NCBI GenBank assembly: GCA_902789175.1
Contig: CADANF010000003.1
Span: forward strand, 1 to 64,000
Direction of reading: 5' to 3'
Length of the DNA: 64,000 nucleotides
Origin: an uncultured Lachnospiraceae bacterium
GTDB lineage: Bacteria > Bacillota > Clostridia > Lachnospirales > Lachnospiraceae
In this document: positions 53,953-63,048 of the stretch, in pieces
Layout of the letters: each line of letters opens with the position of its first letter
How positions within the stretch are numbered: position 1 is the first letter of the stretch
Notes under the pieces: model-generated
What the model was told of the DNA's origin: nothing
What the model saw: only the letters and a program-made list of their open reading frames with translations
The model's database searches: none
Position numbers and translations under genes: made by a program

Positions 53953-55377
53953 TTAAACAGTTGCATGCTTCTTTGCTGGTCTGTCTTCTCTCTTTGTAGC
54001 GAGCATTTCAAATGCAGCAATAACTCTCTTTCTTGTTGCATCTGGCTCGATAACATCATCAACATAGCCTCTTTGTGCCGCTGACTCAACACTGTTCTGA
54101 AGAGAATTGATCTTAGCCTTATATTCATTTAAAGCCTTAACCTTATCTTCTGCAGCTTCGATCTCTTTCTCATACATAATCTTTGCAGCAAGTTCTGCAT
54201 CCATCATACCGATAGAAGCTGTTGGCCAGGCATAAACCATATCACAGCCAAGTGTTTTAGAATTCATAACTGAATATGCTGAACCAAATGCAGGACCAAC
54301 CATAACATTTACCTTAGGAACAGTTGCATCAGCAAATGCAAAAGCAAGGCTTGAAGCTGCAGCTGAAATTGTCTTTTCTTCTTCTACACATGCTGCAAAT
54401 CCCTTTACGTTTGTAAATGTAAGAACCGGGATATTGAAAGCATCACAGAAATTAACAAACTTAGCAGCCTTTAAAGCACCAGCTGTTGTAAGACGATCGC
54501 CGCCATCCTTAACCTGGTTAGCTACACAGCCGATTGTAGCACCATTAAGTCTGATGAAACCGATAACCATATCCTTAGCATAATCTTTCTTAACTTCTAC
54601 GAACACATTGCTATCAGCGATATTCTGTAAAGCTGCTCTTGCATCATCCCTAAAGCTTTCAAGTCCAGGGATAGTTCTGTTAAGATCATCTGTGCACTCA
54701 TCGATAGCTTCTTCTTCATTATTAGATGGAAGAAGTGCTATAAGATTTCTGATTTCTGTGAGAACCTCAGCATCATCACTAAATACACCATCGACAAGAG
54801 AAGTATTTTTAGCTACGAAGCTTGCTGATGAAGTATCATTCTTTTCTTCATAGTTACCATCAAGAGCATTAGGACTGTTAACAAAAAGCTTAGCGTCCTT
54901 TTCGCACATATATGTGAAGTCTGTGAGTGAAGGAATAAGAGCTGTACCTCCGCCGCATCTGCCGAAAATAGCTGTTACCTGAGGGATAACACCTGATGCA
55001 AATGACATCTTCTTATAAAGTCTTCCAAAAGATGCAAGCGCATCTGAAGCTTCCTGAAGTCTGAGACCTGCACAATCAATAAGGCCAATAACTGGTGCTC
55101 CAACCTTAAGTGCAAGATTGTAGATATTAACAATCTTCTTAGCGTGCATTTCTCCTATAGCTCCTCCAAGAACAGAAGCATCCTGGGCATATACATATAC
55201 AAGCTTACCATCGATAAGTCCGTAACCAGTGATTACACCATCCTTAGGAGTATCATATTCTTTGATGTTAAAATCAGTACTTCTAGCTTTAACTAAAGCG
55301 CCAACTTCAACAAAACTTGAGTCATCAAGTAAAGCGTTTATACGTTCGCTTGCTGACAGAATAAGTTTTTCACTCAT
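53953..55377 (-). CDS. mmdA: Acyl-CoA carboxyltransferase (MmdA/12S-like)
   Basis: A 474-residue carboxyltransferase of the MmdA/PccB/transcarboxylase 12S family with two crotonase-like halves: LIDCAGLRLQEASDA and GRCGGGTALIPSL in the first, and FTNVKGFAACVEEEK and GPAFGSAYSVMNSK in the second. It is shorter than the usual 510-525 residues, mostly at the N-terminus. It exchanges carboxylate between an acyl-CoA and biotin; methylmalonyl-CoA is likely but glutaconyl-CoA or another acyl-CoA is possible. It is the first gene of the operon, with a promoter and a terminator-like hairpin upstream. Confidence 0.85.
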   Translation of the reverse strand: MSEKLILSASERINALLDDSSFVEVGALVKARSTDFNIKEYDTPKDGVITGYGLIDGKLVYVYAQDASVLGGAIGEMHAKKIVNIYNLALKVGAPVIGLIDCAGLRLQEASDALASFGRLYKKMSFASGVIPQVTAIFGRCGGGTALIPSLTDFTYMCEKDAKLFVNSPNALDGNYEEKNDTSSASFVAKNTSLVDGVFSDDAEVLTEIRNLIALLPSNNEEEAIDECTDDLNRTIPGLESFRDDARAALQNIADSNVFVEVKKDYAKDMVIGFIRLNGATIGCVANQVKDGGDRLTTAGALKAAKFVNFCDAFNIPVLTFTNVKGFAACVEEEKTISAAASSLAFAFADATVPKVNVMVGPAFGSAYSVMNSKTLGCDMVYAWPTASIGMMDAELAAKIMYEKEIEAAEDKVKALNEYKAKINSLQNSVESAAQRGYVDDVIEPDATRKRVIAAFEMLATKREDRPAKKHATV

Positions 55378-55417
55378 TTCTAGTCCTCCGTTTTAATTGT
55401 AAATTAACATGAAAAAA

Positions 55418-55439
55418 GTCGTGGACCATGATCCACGAC
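55418..55439 (-). terminator. Terminator-like hairpin in mmdA leader
   Basis: GTCGTGGA and TCCACGAC form a perfect 8-bp stem with a six-base loop followed by six T on the minus strand. It lies downstream of the mmdA promoter (55456-55484) and 40 bases before the mmdA start, so the operon transcript must read through it. Confidence 0.75.
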
Positions 55440-55455
55440 CATTTTCGCCTATTGT

Positions 55456-55484
55456 ATTGTATTACTTTTGGCTTATTTTTTCAA
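55456..55484 (-). promoter_or_regulatory. Sigma-A promoter of decarboxylase operon
   Basis: TTGAAA (55484-55479), 17 bases, TACAAT (55461-55456), on the minus strand. A second TACAAT lies five bases further on. Transcription would start about 10 bases before the hairpin. Confidence 0.7.
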
Positions 55485-55494
55485 TAAATTTTGT

Positions 55495-56046
55495 TTATTT
55501 TGATGTAGAAATTACATCTTTATTCTTCACCATATAGTCAATTAGTGAAATAACTGTAAGAGCTACTGCAATGAATATAAGTACATTTCCAACAATAGTA
55601 AGTGCCTTTATCTTAAGATCAGCAGCAACCATAACCAGAAGATAGATTATGGTTATCATCTGTACTGTTGTCTTAACCTTGCCCCACATAGAAGCAGCTA
55701 TTACTCTTCCATTATCAGAAGCAACAAGTCTGAAACCGCTTATTGTAAATTCTCTTGCAATAATGATTATGACAGCCCAGGCCGGGATCATATCAAGATC
55801 GATAAGAGCTATAAGAGCTGAGCATACAAGAAGTTTATCAGCAAGAGGATCCATAAATTTTCCAAAGTCGGTGACCAGGTGATATTTTCTTGCTATCTTA
55901 CCATCTACCATATCTGAAAGAGATGCTATGATAAAAACAAATATTGCGATCCACTTTCCCAAAGGAATACCAGGTACCATAAGCAGTATTAAAAATACCG
56001 GAATAAGTATTACTCTGAAAATAGTGATTTTATTAGGTAAATTCAT
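55495..56046 (-). CDS. pgsA: CDP-diacylglycerol-glycerol-3-phosphate 3-phosphatidyltransferase
   Basis: A 183-residue membrane enzyme that makes phosphatidylglycerol phosphate. The CDP-alcohol phosphatidyltransferase motif is spread over SDMVDGKIARKYHLVTDFGKFMDP, with D-G-x2-A-R and the two late Asp residues visible. About five transmembrane segments. The ATG at 56046 has GGAGG seven bases upstream. It follows rimO by 11 bases. Confidence 0.95.
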   Translation of the reverse strand: MNLPNKITIFRVILIPVFLILLMVPGIPLGKWIAIFVFIIASLSDMVDGKIARKYHLVTDFGKFMDPLADKLLVCSALIALIDLDMIPAWAVIIIIAREFTISGFRLVASDNGRVIAASMWGKVKTTVQMITIIYLLVMVAADLKIKALTIVGNVLIFIAVALTVISLIDYMVKNKDVISTSK

Positions 56047-56057
56047 AACCATTCCTC

Positions 56058-57392
56058 CTACTCTTCTTCAACCAATTCTCCAACAAGATCATATTCTGTA
56101 GCCCCAGTGATCTTAACTGGTACTATAGAACCTGACATAAGTGAACTATCACTTTTTACAAAAACAAAACCGTCAACTTCAGGAGCATCACGATATGTTC
56201 TTGCACTATATACATCATCATCTGAAATATAGCCTTCAATTATACAATCAAGAGTACGCCCTACAAGAGTTTCATTTTTATCAAGGCTTATCTCCTGTTG
56301 AAGTTCCATGATCTCATTTCTATATTGTTCTTTTGTTTCTTCATCTATCTGATCACTAAAGAGTGCTGCAGCTGTTCCTTCCTCAGCAGAATATGTAAAA
56401 ACACCTACATGATCAAATTCAATCTCATTGATAGTCCTTAAAAGATCCTCATGTTCTTCCTTAGTCTCACCAGGAAATCCTGTGATGAATGTTGTTCTGA
56501 TAGCAATATCCGGAATCTTATCTCTAAGTCTTGAAACAATATCATAAATATCTTTATTTCTAACCCGTCTGCCCATTCTTCTAAGCATTTCATCTTCCGT
56601 ATGCTGTAATGGCATATCGATATAATGAAGCACCTTCTTATTTGAAGCCATTTCTTCAATAAGTTCAGGATAGATCTCTTCAGGATAGCAATATAAAATA
56701 CGGATCCACTCTATTCCTTCTATCTCTGATAATTTTCTAAGGAGGATATGAAGGGATTTTTCACCATAGAGATCCACACCATACATAGTAGTCTCCTGAG
56801 CTACAAGGATAAGCTCTTTAACTCCATTTTTCGAAAGATTTTCAGCAGTTTTAATAAGTCTTTCCATTGGAGCACTTCTATAATTGCCTCTGAATGTAGG
56901 AATTGCGCAATAAGTGCAACGCTTATCACACCCTTCAGCAATCTTAAGATATTCCACATATGGTCTTTCAGTAATGATACGTGGAGCATCTACCTCGGTA
57001 GTCTTACTTATATCTTTAAAAAGTGCCACCTTTTCTTCCCCAGCCTCAAGTCTTTCAACCACCTGAACAATATCTTCAAATCCAGTAGTCCCTACAAAAG
57101 CATCTACTTCAGGAAGTTCTTTTGCCATTTCATCTTTATATCTTTCAGCAAGACAACCTGCTGCAATAAGATATTTAAGCCTTCCTTCTTTTAATTTTGC
57201 TGATTCGATTATAGTATTAATACTTTCTTCTTTAGCGTCATTAATAAATGAACAGGTGTTAATTATAAGGCAATCAGCTTCCTCTATATCATTTACCAGA
57301 TTGTAACCTTTTTGTTTAAGAAGGCCCAGCATCTCTTCACTATCAACTGTATTCTTATCACAGCCAAGAGTGATCATAGCAATATTTAACAT
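56058..57392 (-). CDS. rimO: Ribosomal protein S12 methylthiotransferase RimO
   Basis: A 444-residue radical-SAM enzyme that methylthiolates Asp in ribosomal protein S12. The N-terminal domain has TLGCDKNTVDSEEM and INTCSFINDAKEE, the radical-SAM motif is CDKRCTYCAIP, and a C-terminal TRAM domain ends in GATEYDLVGELV. It lies between folD and pgsA. Confidence 0.95.
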   Translation of the reverse strand: MLNIAMITLGCDKNTVDSEEMLGLLKQKGYNLVNDIEEADCLIINTCSFINDAKEESINTIIESAKLKEGRLKYLIAAGCLAERYKDEMAKELPEVDAFVGTTGFEDIVQVVERLEAGEEKVALFKDISKTTEVDAPRIITERPYVEYLKIAEGCDKRCTYCAIPTFRGNYRSAPMERLIKTAENLSKNGVKELILVAQETTMYGVDLYGEKSLHILLRKLSEIEGIEWIRILYCYPEEIYPELIEEMASNKKVLHYIDMPLQHTEDEMLRRMGRRVRNKDIYDIVSRLRDKIPDIAIRTTFITGFPGETKEEHEDLLRTINEIEFDHVGVFTYSAEEGTAAALFSDQIDEETKEQYRNEIMELQQEISLDKNETLVGRTLDCIIEGYISDDDVYSARTYRDAPEVDGFVFVKSDSSLMSGSIVPVKITGATEYDLVGELVEEE

Positions 57393-57406
57393 AGTTACAA
57401 TAAATC

Positions 57407-58261
57407 CTATCTTCCATTATGAAGCAAAGATGCTTCATAAGTATTTTCCATAAGCATGGCAATTGTCATAGGCCCAACCCCTCCTGGAACAGGAGTGATC
57501 TTACCTGCAACTTTTTCCACGGAATCAAAATCACAATCACCGCAAAGCTTATTTCCTTCGCCAGTTCTATGGATTCCAACATCAATTACAGTTGCTCCGG
57601 GTTTTACGTAAGAATCATCGATCATCTTAGGTTTACCGATAGCAACAACAAGGATATCAGCCTCTTTACAGATTTCTTTAATATTCTTTGTATGTGAATG
57701 ACAGACTGTAACAGTAGCATTTTCACGGAGAAGAAGCATAGACATAGGTTTACCAACGATATTACTTCTGCCGATCACAACCGCACGACTTCCGTCAATA
57801 TTTACACCACTTCTCTTTAAAAGCTGGATAACACCGGCAGGTGTACAGGATACAAAACCTCTCTCACCTATACTGAGTCGTCCAACTGATTCAGGATGAA
57901 AACCATCCACATCCTTATCAGGAGAAATGGCTTTAATCACTTTATCCTCATTAATCCCATCAGGAAGAGGAAGCTGCACTAAAATCCCATCGCATTTCTC
58001 ATCTTTATTAAGTTTATCAATGAGTAAAAGAAGCTCTTCTTCTGTTGTAGAAGCAGGTAATTCATAGGATAAAGACTTAATGCCTGTAAATTCACAGGCT
58101 TTTTTCTTATTATTTACATATACACAGGATGCCGGATCCTGACCTACAAGAATAACGGCAAGAGTAACATCTATTCCCTCTTTATTTAAAGCCGCCACTT
58201 TATCTTTTACTTCTAACTTAATATTCTTAGAAATCTGCTTTCCATCAATCAATTCTGCCAT
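57407..58261 (-). CDS. folD: Methylenetetrahydrofolate dehydrogenase/cyclohydrolase
   Basis: A 284-residue bifunctional enzyme interconverting methylene-, methenyl- and formyl-tetrahydrofolate. Tyr and Lys of the active site are in SCVYVNNKKKACE, and SPDKDVDGFHPESVG and VIGRSNIVGKPMSMLL are hallmark segments. It lies 14 bases after fhs, giving a direct one-carbon pair that feeds MetH. Confidence 0.97.
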   Translation of the reverse strand: MAELIDGKQISKNIKLEVKDKVAALNKEGIDVTLAVILVGQDPASCVYVNNKKKACEFTGIKSLSYELPASTTEEELLLLIDKLNKDEKCDGILVQLPLPDGINEDKVIKAISPDKDVDGFHPESVGRLSIGERGFVSCTPAGVIQLLKRSGVNIDGSRAVVIGRSNIVGKPMSMLLLRENATVTVCHSHTKNIKEICKEADILVVAIGKPKMIDDSYVKPGATVIDVGIHRTGEGNKLCGDCDFDSVEKVAGKITPVPGGVGPMTIAMLMENTYEASLLHNGR

Positions 58262-58275
58262 TAGACTTATCCTTT

Positions 58276-59946
58276 CTAGAAGAGTCCTACTGTATCTCCA
58301 TTTTCATTTATATCTATCATCTCTGCAGCCGGGCGCTTTGGAAGTCCTGGCATAGTCATGATAGAACCAGCAATAGCAACAACAAATCCAGCACCAGCTG
58401 ACATATAAACTTCTCTTATCTCTACAGTAAATCCTTCTGGTCTTCCAAGCTTTGAAGGATCATCTGATAAAGAATACTGAGTCTTTGCCATACATACCGG
58501 CGTATTTGTATATCCCATCTCTTCAATCTTTTTAATAGCGCGAATGGCCTCAGCTGAATAAGTTACATCTGCTGCACCATATATTTCCGTAGCGATAGTC
58601 TTGATCTTATCCATGATAGGAAGATTCTCATCATAGATTGGATGATAATCGGACTTCTTTGTTTCAAGAGTCTTAAGTACAGCTTCAGCAAGTGGAATTC
58701 CACCTTCTCCGCCCTTAGCCCATACTTCAGATACAGTAACATCAACGTCTCTTTCCTTACAGTACTCTCTTATATAATCAATTTCTGCATCAGTATCTGA
58801 TACGAACTTATTAAGAGTAACTACAACAGGAAGTCCGAATTTCTTTAAATTTTCAATATGCTTTCCTAAATTGCAGATACCATTTTTTAATGCATCAAGA
58901 TTTTCATTATTAAGATCAGCCTTAGCAACTCCGCCATTATATTTAAGGGCACGGACAGTTGCAACAAGAACTGCCATATCCGGTTTAAGACCAGCCATAC
59001 GGCACTTGATATCAAGGAACTTTTCAGCCCCAAGATCTGCTCCAAAACCTGCTTCAGTAACTACATAATCAGCACACTTAAGAGCTGTCTTTGTAGCACG
59101 TACCGAGTTACATCCATGAGCAATATTTGCAAATGGTCCACCGTGTACGATTGCTGGATTATTCTCCAAAGACTGGATAACATTCGGCTTTATAGCATCC
59201 TTTAAAAGTACAGTCATTGCACCTACGCAGTTAAGATCAGAAGCAAAAACAGGTTCATTATCATAATTATAAGCAACTATGATACGGCCTAATCTCTTTT
59301 TAAGGTCATCCAGGTCATCAGCAAGGCAAAGAATAGCCATAACTTCTGATGCAACAGTGATGATAAAATGATCCTCACGAACAACACCGTCGGTTCTCTT
59401 GCCCTGACCAATTGTGATATTTCTAAGAGCTCTGTCGTTCATATCAAGACAGCGCTTAAATACTATTCTCTTTGGATCGATCCTAAGAGCATTGCCCTGC
59501 TGTAAATGATTATCAAGGCAGGCACATAAAAGATTATTTGCTGAAGTGATAGCATGAAAATCCCCTGTAAAATGAAGATTAAGTTTCTCCATAGGTACAA
59601 CCTGGGCATATCCACCTCCGGCAGCACCACCTTTAATTCCAAAACAAGGTCCAAGGGATGGCTCTCTTAAAGCAACTATAGAATTCTTACCTAACTTTCT
59701 TAAAGCATCGCCAAGACCAATAGTAACTGTAGTCTTTCCTTCACCAGCAGGTGTTGGGTTAATAGCAGTAACAAGTATCAATTTTCCAGAAGGATTATCT
59801 TTTATCCTGTCGATAAATTCATCAGAGAACTTAGCCATATTCTTTCCGTAAAGAATAAGATCATCTTCAGAGCAGCCGATCTTTTCAGCGATAACTCTGA
59901 TATCCTTCATGTCTGCCTTTTCAGCAATCTCAATATCTGTCAGCAT
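58276..59946 (-). CDS. fhs: Formate-tetrahydrofolate ligase
   Basis: A 556-residue enzyme that joins formate to tetrahydrofolate with ATP. The P-loop region is [18 protein letters not shown], and [17 protein letters not shown] is the family signature. The RBS GAGAGG lies 10 bases before the ATG. It heads an fhs-folD-rimO-pgsA group. A weak TTTACT-17-TATTTT element upstream could be a promoter but is not convincing. Confidence 0.98.
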   Translation of the reverse strand: MLTDIEIAEKADMKDIRVIAEKIGCSEDDLILYGKNMAKFSDEFIDRIKDNPSGKLILVTAINPTPAGEGKTTVTIGLGDALRKLGKNSIVALREPSLGPCFGIKGGAAGGGYAQVVPMEKLNLHFTGDFHAITSANNLLCACLDNHLQQGNALRIDPKRIVFKRCLDMNDRALRNITIGQGKRTDGVVREDHFIITVASEVMAILCLADDLDDLKKRLGRIIVAYNYDNEPVFASDLNCVGAMTVLLKDAIKPNVIQSLENNPAIVHGGPFANIAHGCNSVRATKTALKCADYVVTEAGFGADLGAEKFLDIKCRMAGLKPDMAVLVATVRALKYNGGVAKADLNNENLDALKNGICNLGKHIENLKKFGLPVVVTLNKFVSDTDAEIDYIREYCKERDVDVTVSEVWAKGGEGGIPLAEAVLKTLETKKSDYHPIYDENLPIMDKIKTIATEIYGAADVTYSAEAIRAIKKIEEMGYTNTPVCMAKTQYSLSDDPSKLGRPEGFTVEIREVYMSAGAGFVVAIAGSIMTMPGLPKRPAAEMIDINENGDTVGLF

Positions 59947-60065
59947 TAATCTTTTACCTCTCTTAATGTATTGTTTTCTCCCGGCTGAATTTTATCAGCC
60001 ATCTAATAAAATAACATCTATCTTCCATTAAGTAAATGAAACATTTAAATATTTAAATAAAAAAA

Positions 60066-62981
60066 TTATTTTACACTGTACTTTTCTTCAAATTCAGTAG
60101 CAGTCATAAGAACCCTTCTAGGTTTTGTTCCCTCTTCTTCTCCTACTACTCCAGCTTCACAAAGCTGATCCATGATACGCGCAGCCCTGTTAAAGCCGAT
60201 CCTAAAAACTCTCTGAAGATTACCGATCGAAGCCTTATCTTTTTCTATAACAAGTTTTGCTGCATCTTCAAAAAGCTCATCATATCTGTTGTCATCATCT
60301 GAATCCGAAGATGAAGCTGCACTAGAGGAGCTGTTTTCTACGGCATCAGCAATATTATCATCATATCCATTACCTTCAAAATTAGACTTGATAAAATCAG
60401 TAACAGAATTGATCTCTTCATCAGATATAAATGCCCCCTGTACTCTCACTGGTTTAGAATAACCTGTTGGAAAGTAAAGCATGTCGCCATGTCCTAAAAG
60501 TTTTTCAGCACCTACCATATCAATGATAGTTCTGGAATCTACTCCAGATGATACCGAAAATGCTATTCGGCTTGGAACATTTGCCTTGATAAGCCCAGTT
60601 ATAACATCAACTGAAGGTCTCTGAGTTGCGATAATAAGATGGATACCAGCTGCACGGGCAAGCTGAGAAAGTCTTACGATAGAATCCTCAACCTCTCCAT
60701 GAGCAACCATCATAAGATCTGCCAACTCATCAACGATGACCACAATAAGAGGCATTTTCTTTGGTGCTTCAGTCTGTCCCTCTGTCATAAATTCTTCAGG
60801 ACTAACTTCTAACTTCTTATTATAACCTTCAATATTTCTTACATTATATTTGGCAAAAAGCTGATAACGTTTTGTCATTTCTATAACAGCCCAGTTAAGT
60901 GCACCAGCAGCTTTCTTTGGATCCGTTACAACAGGTATAAGAAGATGTGGAATACCATTATAAGGAGCAAGTTCAACCTGTTTTGGATCGATCATGATCA
61001 TCCTTACTTCTTCAGGTCGAGCCTTATATAAAATACTCATGATGATAGTATTGATACATACAGATTTACCTGAACCCGTCTGACCTGCAATAAGAAGATG
61101 TGGCATCTTGGCAAGATTACCAACCACAGTCTTACCACCAATATCTTTACCTACAGCAAAACTTATCTTAGAACCAGATTCTTTAAAATCAGAAGATTCT
61201 ATCAATTCTCTTGCAGATACTGCAGCATTTACTTTATTCGGAACCTCAATACCTATAGCAGATTTACCAGGAATAGGCGCTTCTATTCTTATATCTGTAG
61301 CAGCAAGAGCAAGTTTGATATCATCCTGTAAAGACAAAATCTTACTGACCTTAACACCTACATCCGGCTGCATTTCATAACGGGTAACTGCAGGTCCCTG
61401 GCTTACGCCAGTCATGGTAACATTAACTCCAAAGCTCTTTAATGTTTCAGCAAGTCTTATCTGTGTTTCCCTTACATCTTTCATAGAATCAGAAGAACTA
61501 TTCTTCATCTTCTTAAGAAGTGAAGTTGGAGGAAAACGATAAGCTTTAACAACACTGTTACTATTTTCAGAAGAATCAATTTCTGATGCAACCGTTGCTG
61601 TTTCTTTCTCTTTATCAGCCTTTGTTACCTTCTCTTCAGATTTTACTGATGTATTCGCCTCTGATCTCACCTCAGAATCTTTGACTTCCTTTGGAGCTTC
61701 ATTAAAGAGTTCTTCCATCTCTTTACTTACAGTTCCTGTAGTTCTGTCATATCTTATATCTGAATCTTCATATAGAGGATCATCATATGTTTCACCCGAT
61801 GGCTCCAGTTCAAATTCTTCTGCTTCATCAAAGTTTACAGGACTATTTTCCTGATTAGATTTCTTAATAAACTCAGGAATGCTTATCTTTGATTCATTTG
61901 AAACCTCGCTGAACTGTATGGTCATACTATTAGGAAGTGAGATATGTCTTTCTTCTGTCTTTGGTTTGAATTCACTTGCTTTAAGGACTTCTTCTGCATT
62001 ATCTAAAGTTTTTTCGTCAACTTTATTAACATTTTCCTTAAACGCCTGAGCTCTTAATTCGCTGATAATATCAGTTTTTCTATCATGAAATGGATCTGGC
62101 AAAGTGTCATGACTTATATCTTTGTCAAGGAGTTCATGTACTTCTTCATCAGCAACCACAACATTCTTTCTGGATTTTTTAGATTTTGATTTTTCATCAA
62201 CTTTATCATTTGTCTTATCAGAAGAGTCTTCCAAAACAGCTATCCTATCAAGAAGTCCTCTTTTTTTCATGGCAGGATGAGTTTCTTTAATCTCTTCTTC
62301 CTCATTAATATCATCATAATTAAGATTAACAGGATTCATGTCTCCTGCCAGATTCTTAATAAAATTAATAAGAGAAATGCCGGTAACTTCAATGATAGTT
62401 ACAAATGATAAAACTACAAGAAGGATTATCATACCAACCTTGCTGATAAGCTTTATAAGAAGAATTGTAAGCCCTCCAGCAAAGATTCCTCCTCCGGCAC
62501 GTTTTTCATAACCTAAGTTAAATAGTTCTTTAAAGGACTTAATATCTGTTCCTGAAAGCAGCTGAAATATCGAAGCTGTAATGACAAAGGCAATTCCTAT
62601 CCAGATGATCTTTCTTATAACACTTTTCTTTGGTCCATTTGCAAGAATAAAAGCAATGGCAAGAAAAAAGTAAATTGGCATAATATACTGTATTCTTCCA
62701 AAGAATCCGAAGAAAAGACTGCTTATAGCATTCCCTGCCATTCCACAAATGCCAAAATTTGCACACATAAGAAAAATCGCAATAGCCAGATAAATAAGGA
62801 GATATATCTCCCTTACTCTTTCTGGACTTAAGTCTTTATCTTCATCGTGTATTATCCTTGAAGTTCTCTCAACCTTAGAAGTCCTTTCACGGTTAGCTGA
62901 CTGTTTTACCTTTGAGGCATTGTTTATATTTTTAGTTTTATTTTTTGAAGTGGATGTACTCCCTGTTTTTTTGGAAGCCAT
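60066..62981 (-). CDS. ftsK: DNA translocase FtsK/SpoIIIE
   Basis: A 971-residue DNA pump for chromosome segregation at division or sporulation. Four transmembrane helices (about residues 55-215) are followed by a long acidic linker (about 220-490), then the motor with Walker A AGQTGSGKSVCIN near 635, Walker B VVIVDELADLMM, and a C-terminal gamma winged helix (about 905-971) that reads KOPS/SRS sequences. The linker is rich in Glu, Ser and Lys. A 119-base gap separates it from fhs. Confidence 0.96.
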   Translation of the reverse strand: MASKKTGSTSTSKNKTKNINNASKVKQSANRERTSKVERTSRIIHDEDKDLSPERVREIYLLIYLAIAIFLMCANFGICGMAGNAISSLFFGFFGRIQYIMPIYFFLAIAFILANGPKKSVIRKIIWIGIAFVITASIFQLLSGTDIKSFKELFNLGYEKRAGGGIFAGGLTILLIKLISKVGMIILLVVLSFVTIIEVTGISLINFIKNLAGDMNPVNLNYDDINEEEEIKETHPAMKKRGLLDRIAVLEDSSDKTNDKVDEKSKSKKSRKNVVVADEEVHELLDKDISHDTLPDPFHDRKTDIISELRAQAFKENVNKVDEKTLDNAEEVLKASEFKPKTEERHISLPNSMTIQFSEVSNESKISIPEFIKKSNQENSPVNFDEAEEFELEPSGETYDDPLYEDSDIRYDRTTGTVSKEMEELFNEAPKEVKDSEVRSEANTSVKSEEKVTKADKEKETATVASEIDSSENSNSVVKAYRFPPTSLLKKMKNSSSDSMKDVRETQIRLAETLKSFGVNVTMTGVSQGPAVTRYEMQPDVGVKVSKILSLQDDIKLALAATDIRIEAPIPGKSAIGIEVPNKVNAAVSARELIESSDFKESGSKISFAVGKDIGGKTVVGNLAKMPHLLIAGQTGSGKSVCINTIIMSILYKARPEEVRMIMIDPKQVELAPYNGIPHLLIPVVTDPKKAAGALNWAVIEMTKRYQLFAKYNVRNIEGYNKKLEVSPEEFMTEGQTEAPKKMPLIVVIVDELADLMMVAHGEVEDSIVRLSQLARAAGIHLIIATQRPSVDVITGLIKANVPSRIAFSVSSGVDSRTIIDMVGAEKLLGHGDMLYFPTGYSKPVRVQGAFISDEEINSVTDFIKSNFEGNGYDDNIADAVENSSSSAASSSDSDDDNRYDELFEDAAKLVIEKDKASIGNLQRVFRIGFNRAARIMDQLCEAGVVGEEEGTKPRRVLMTATEFEEKYSVK

Positions 62982-63005
62982 ATTATACTCCTTTATATCA
63001 GATAA

Positions 63006-63025
63006 GGCTCCCCTTTCGGGGAGCC
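63006..63025 (-). terminator. Hairpin between pnp and ftsK
   Basis: GGCTCCCC and GGGGAGCC form an 8-bp GC-rich stem capped by a GAAA tetraloop, then TTATCTGATAT on the minus strand. The U-tract is weak, so readthrough into ftsK is likely. Confidence 0.65.
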
Positions 63026-63048
63026 CTTATTATTATTAAAAATGAGAA

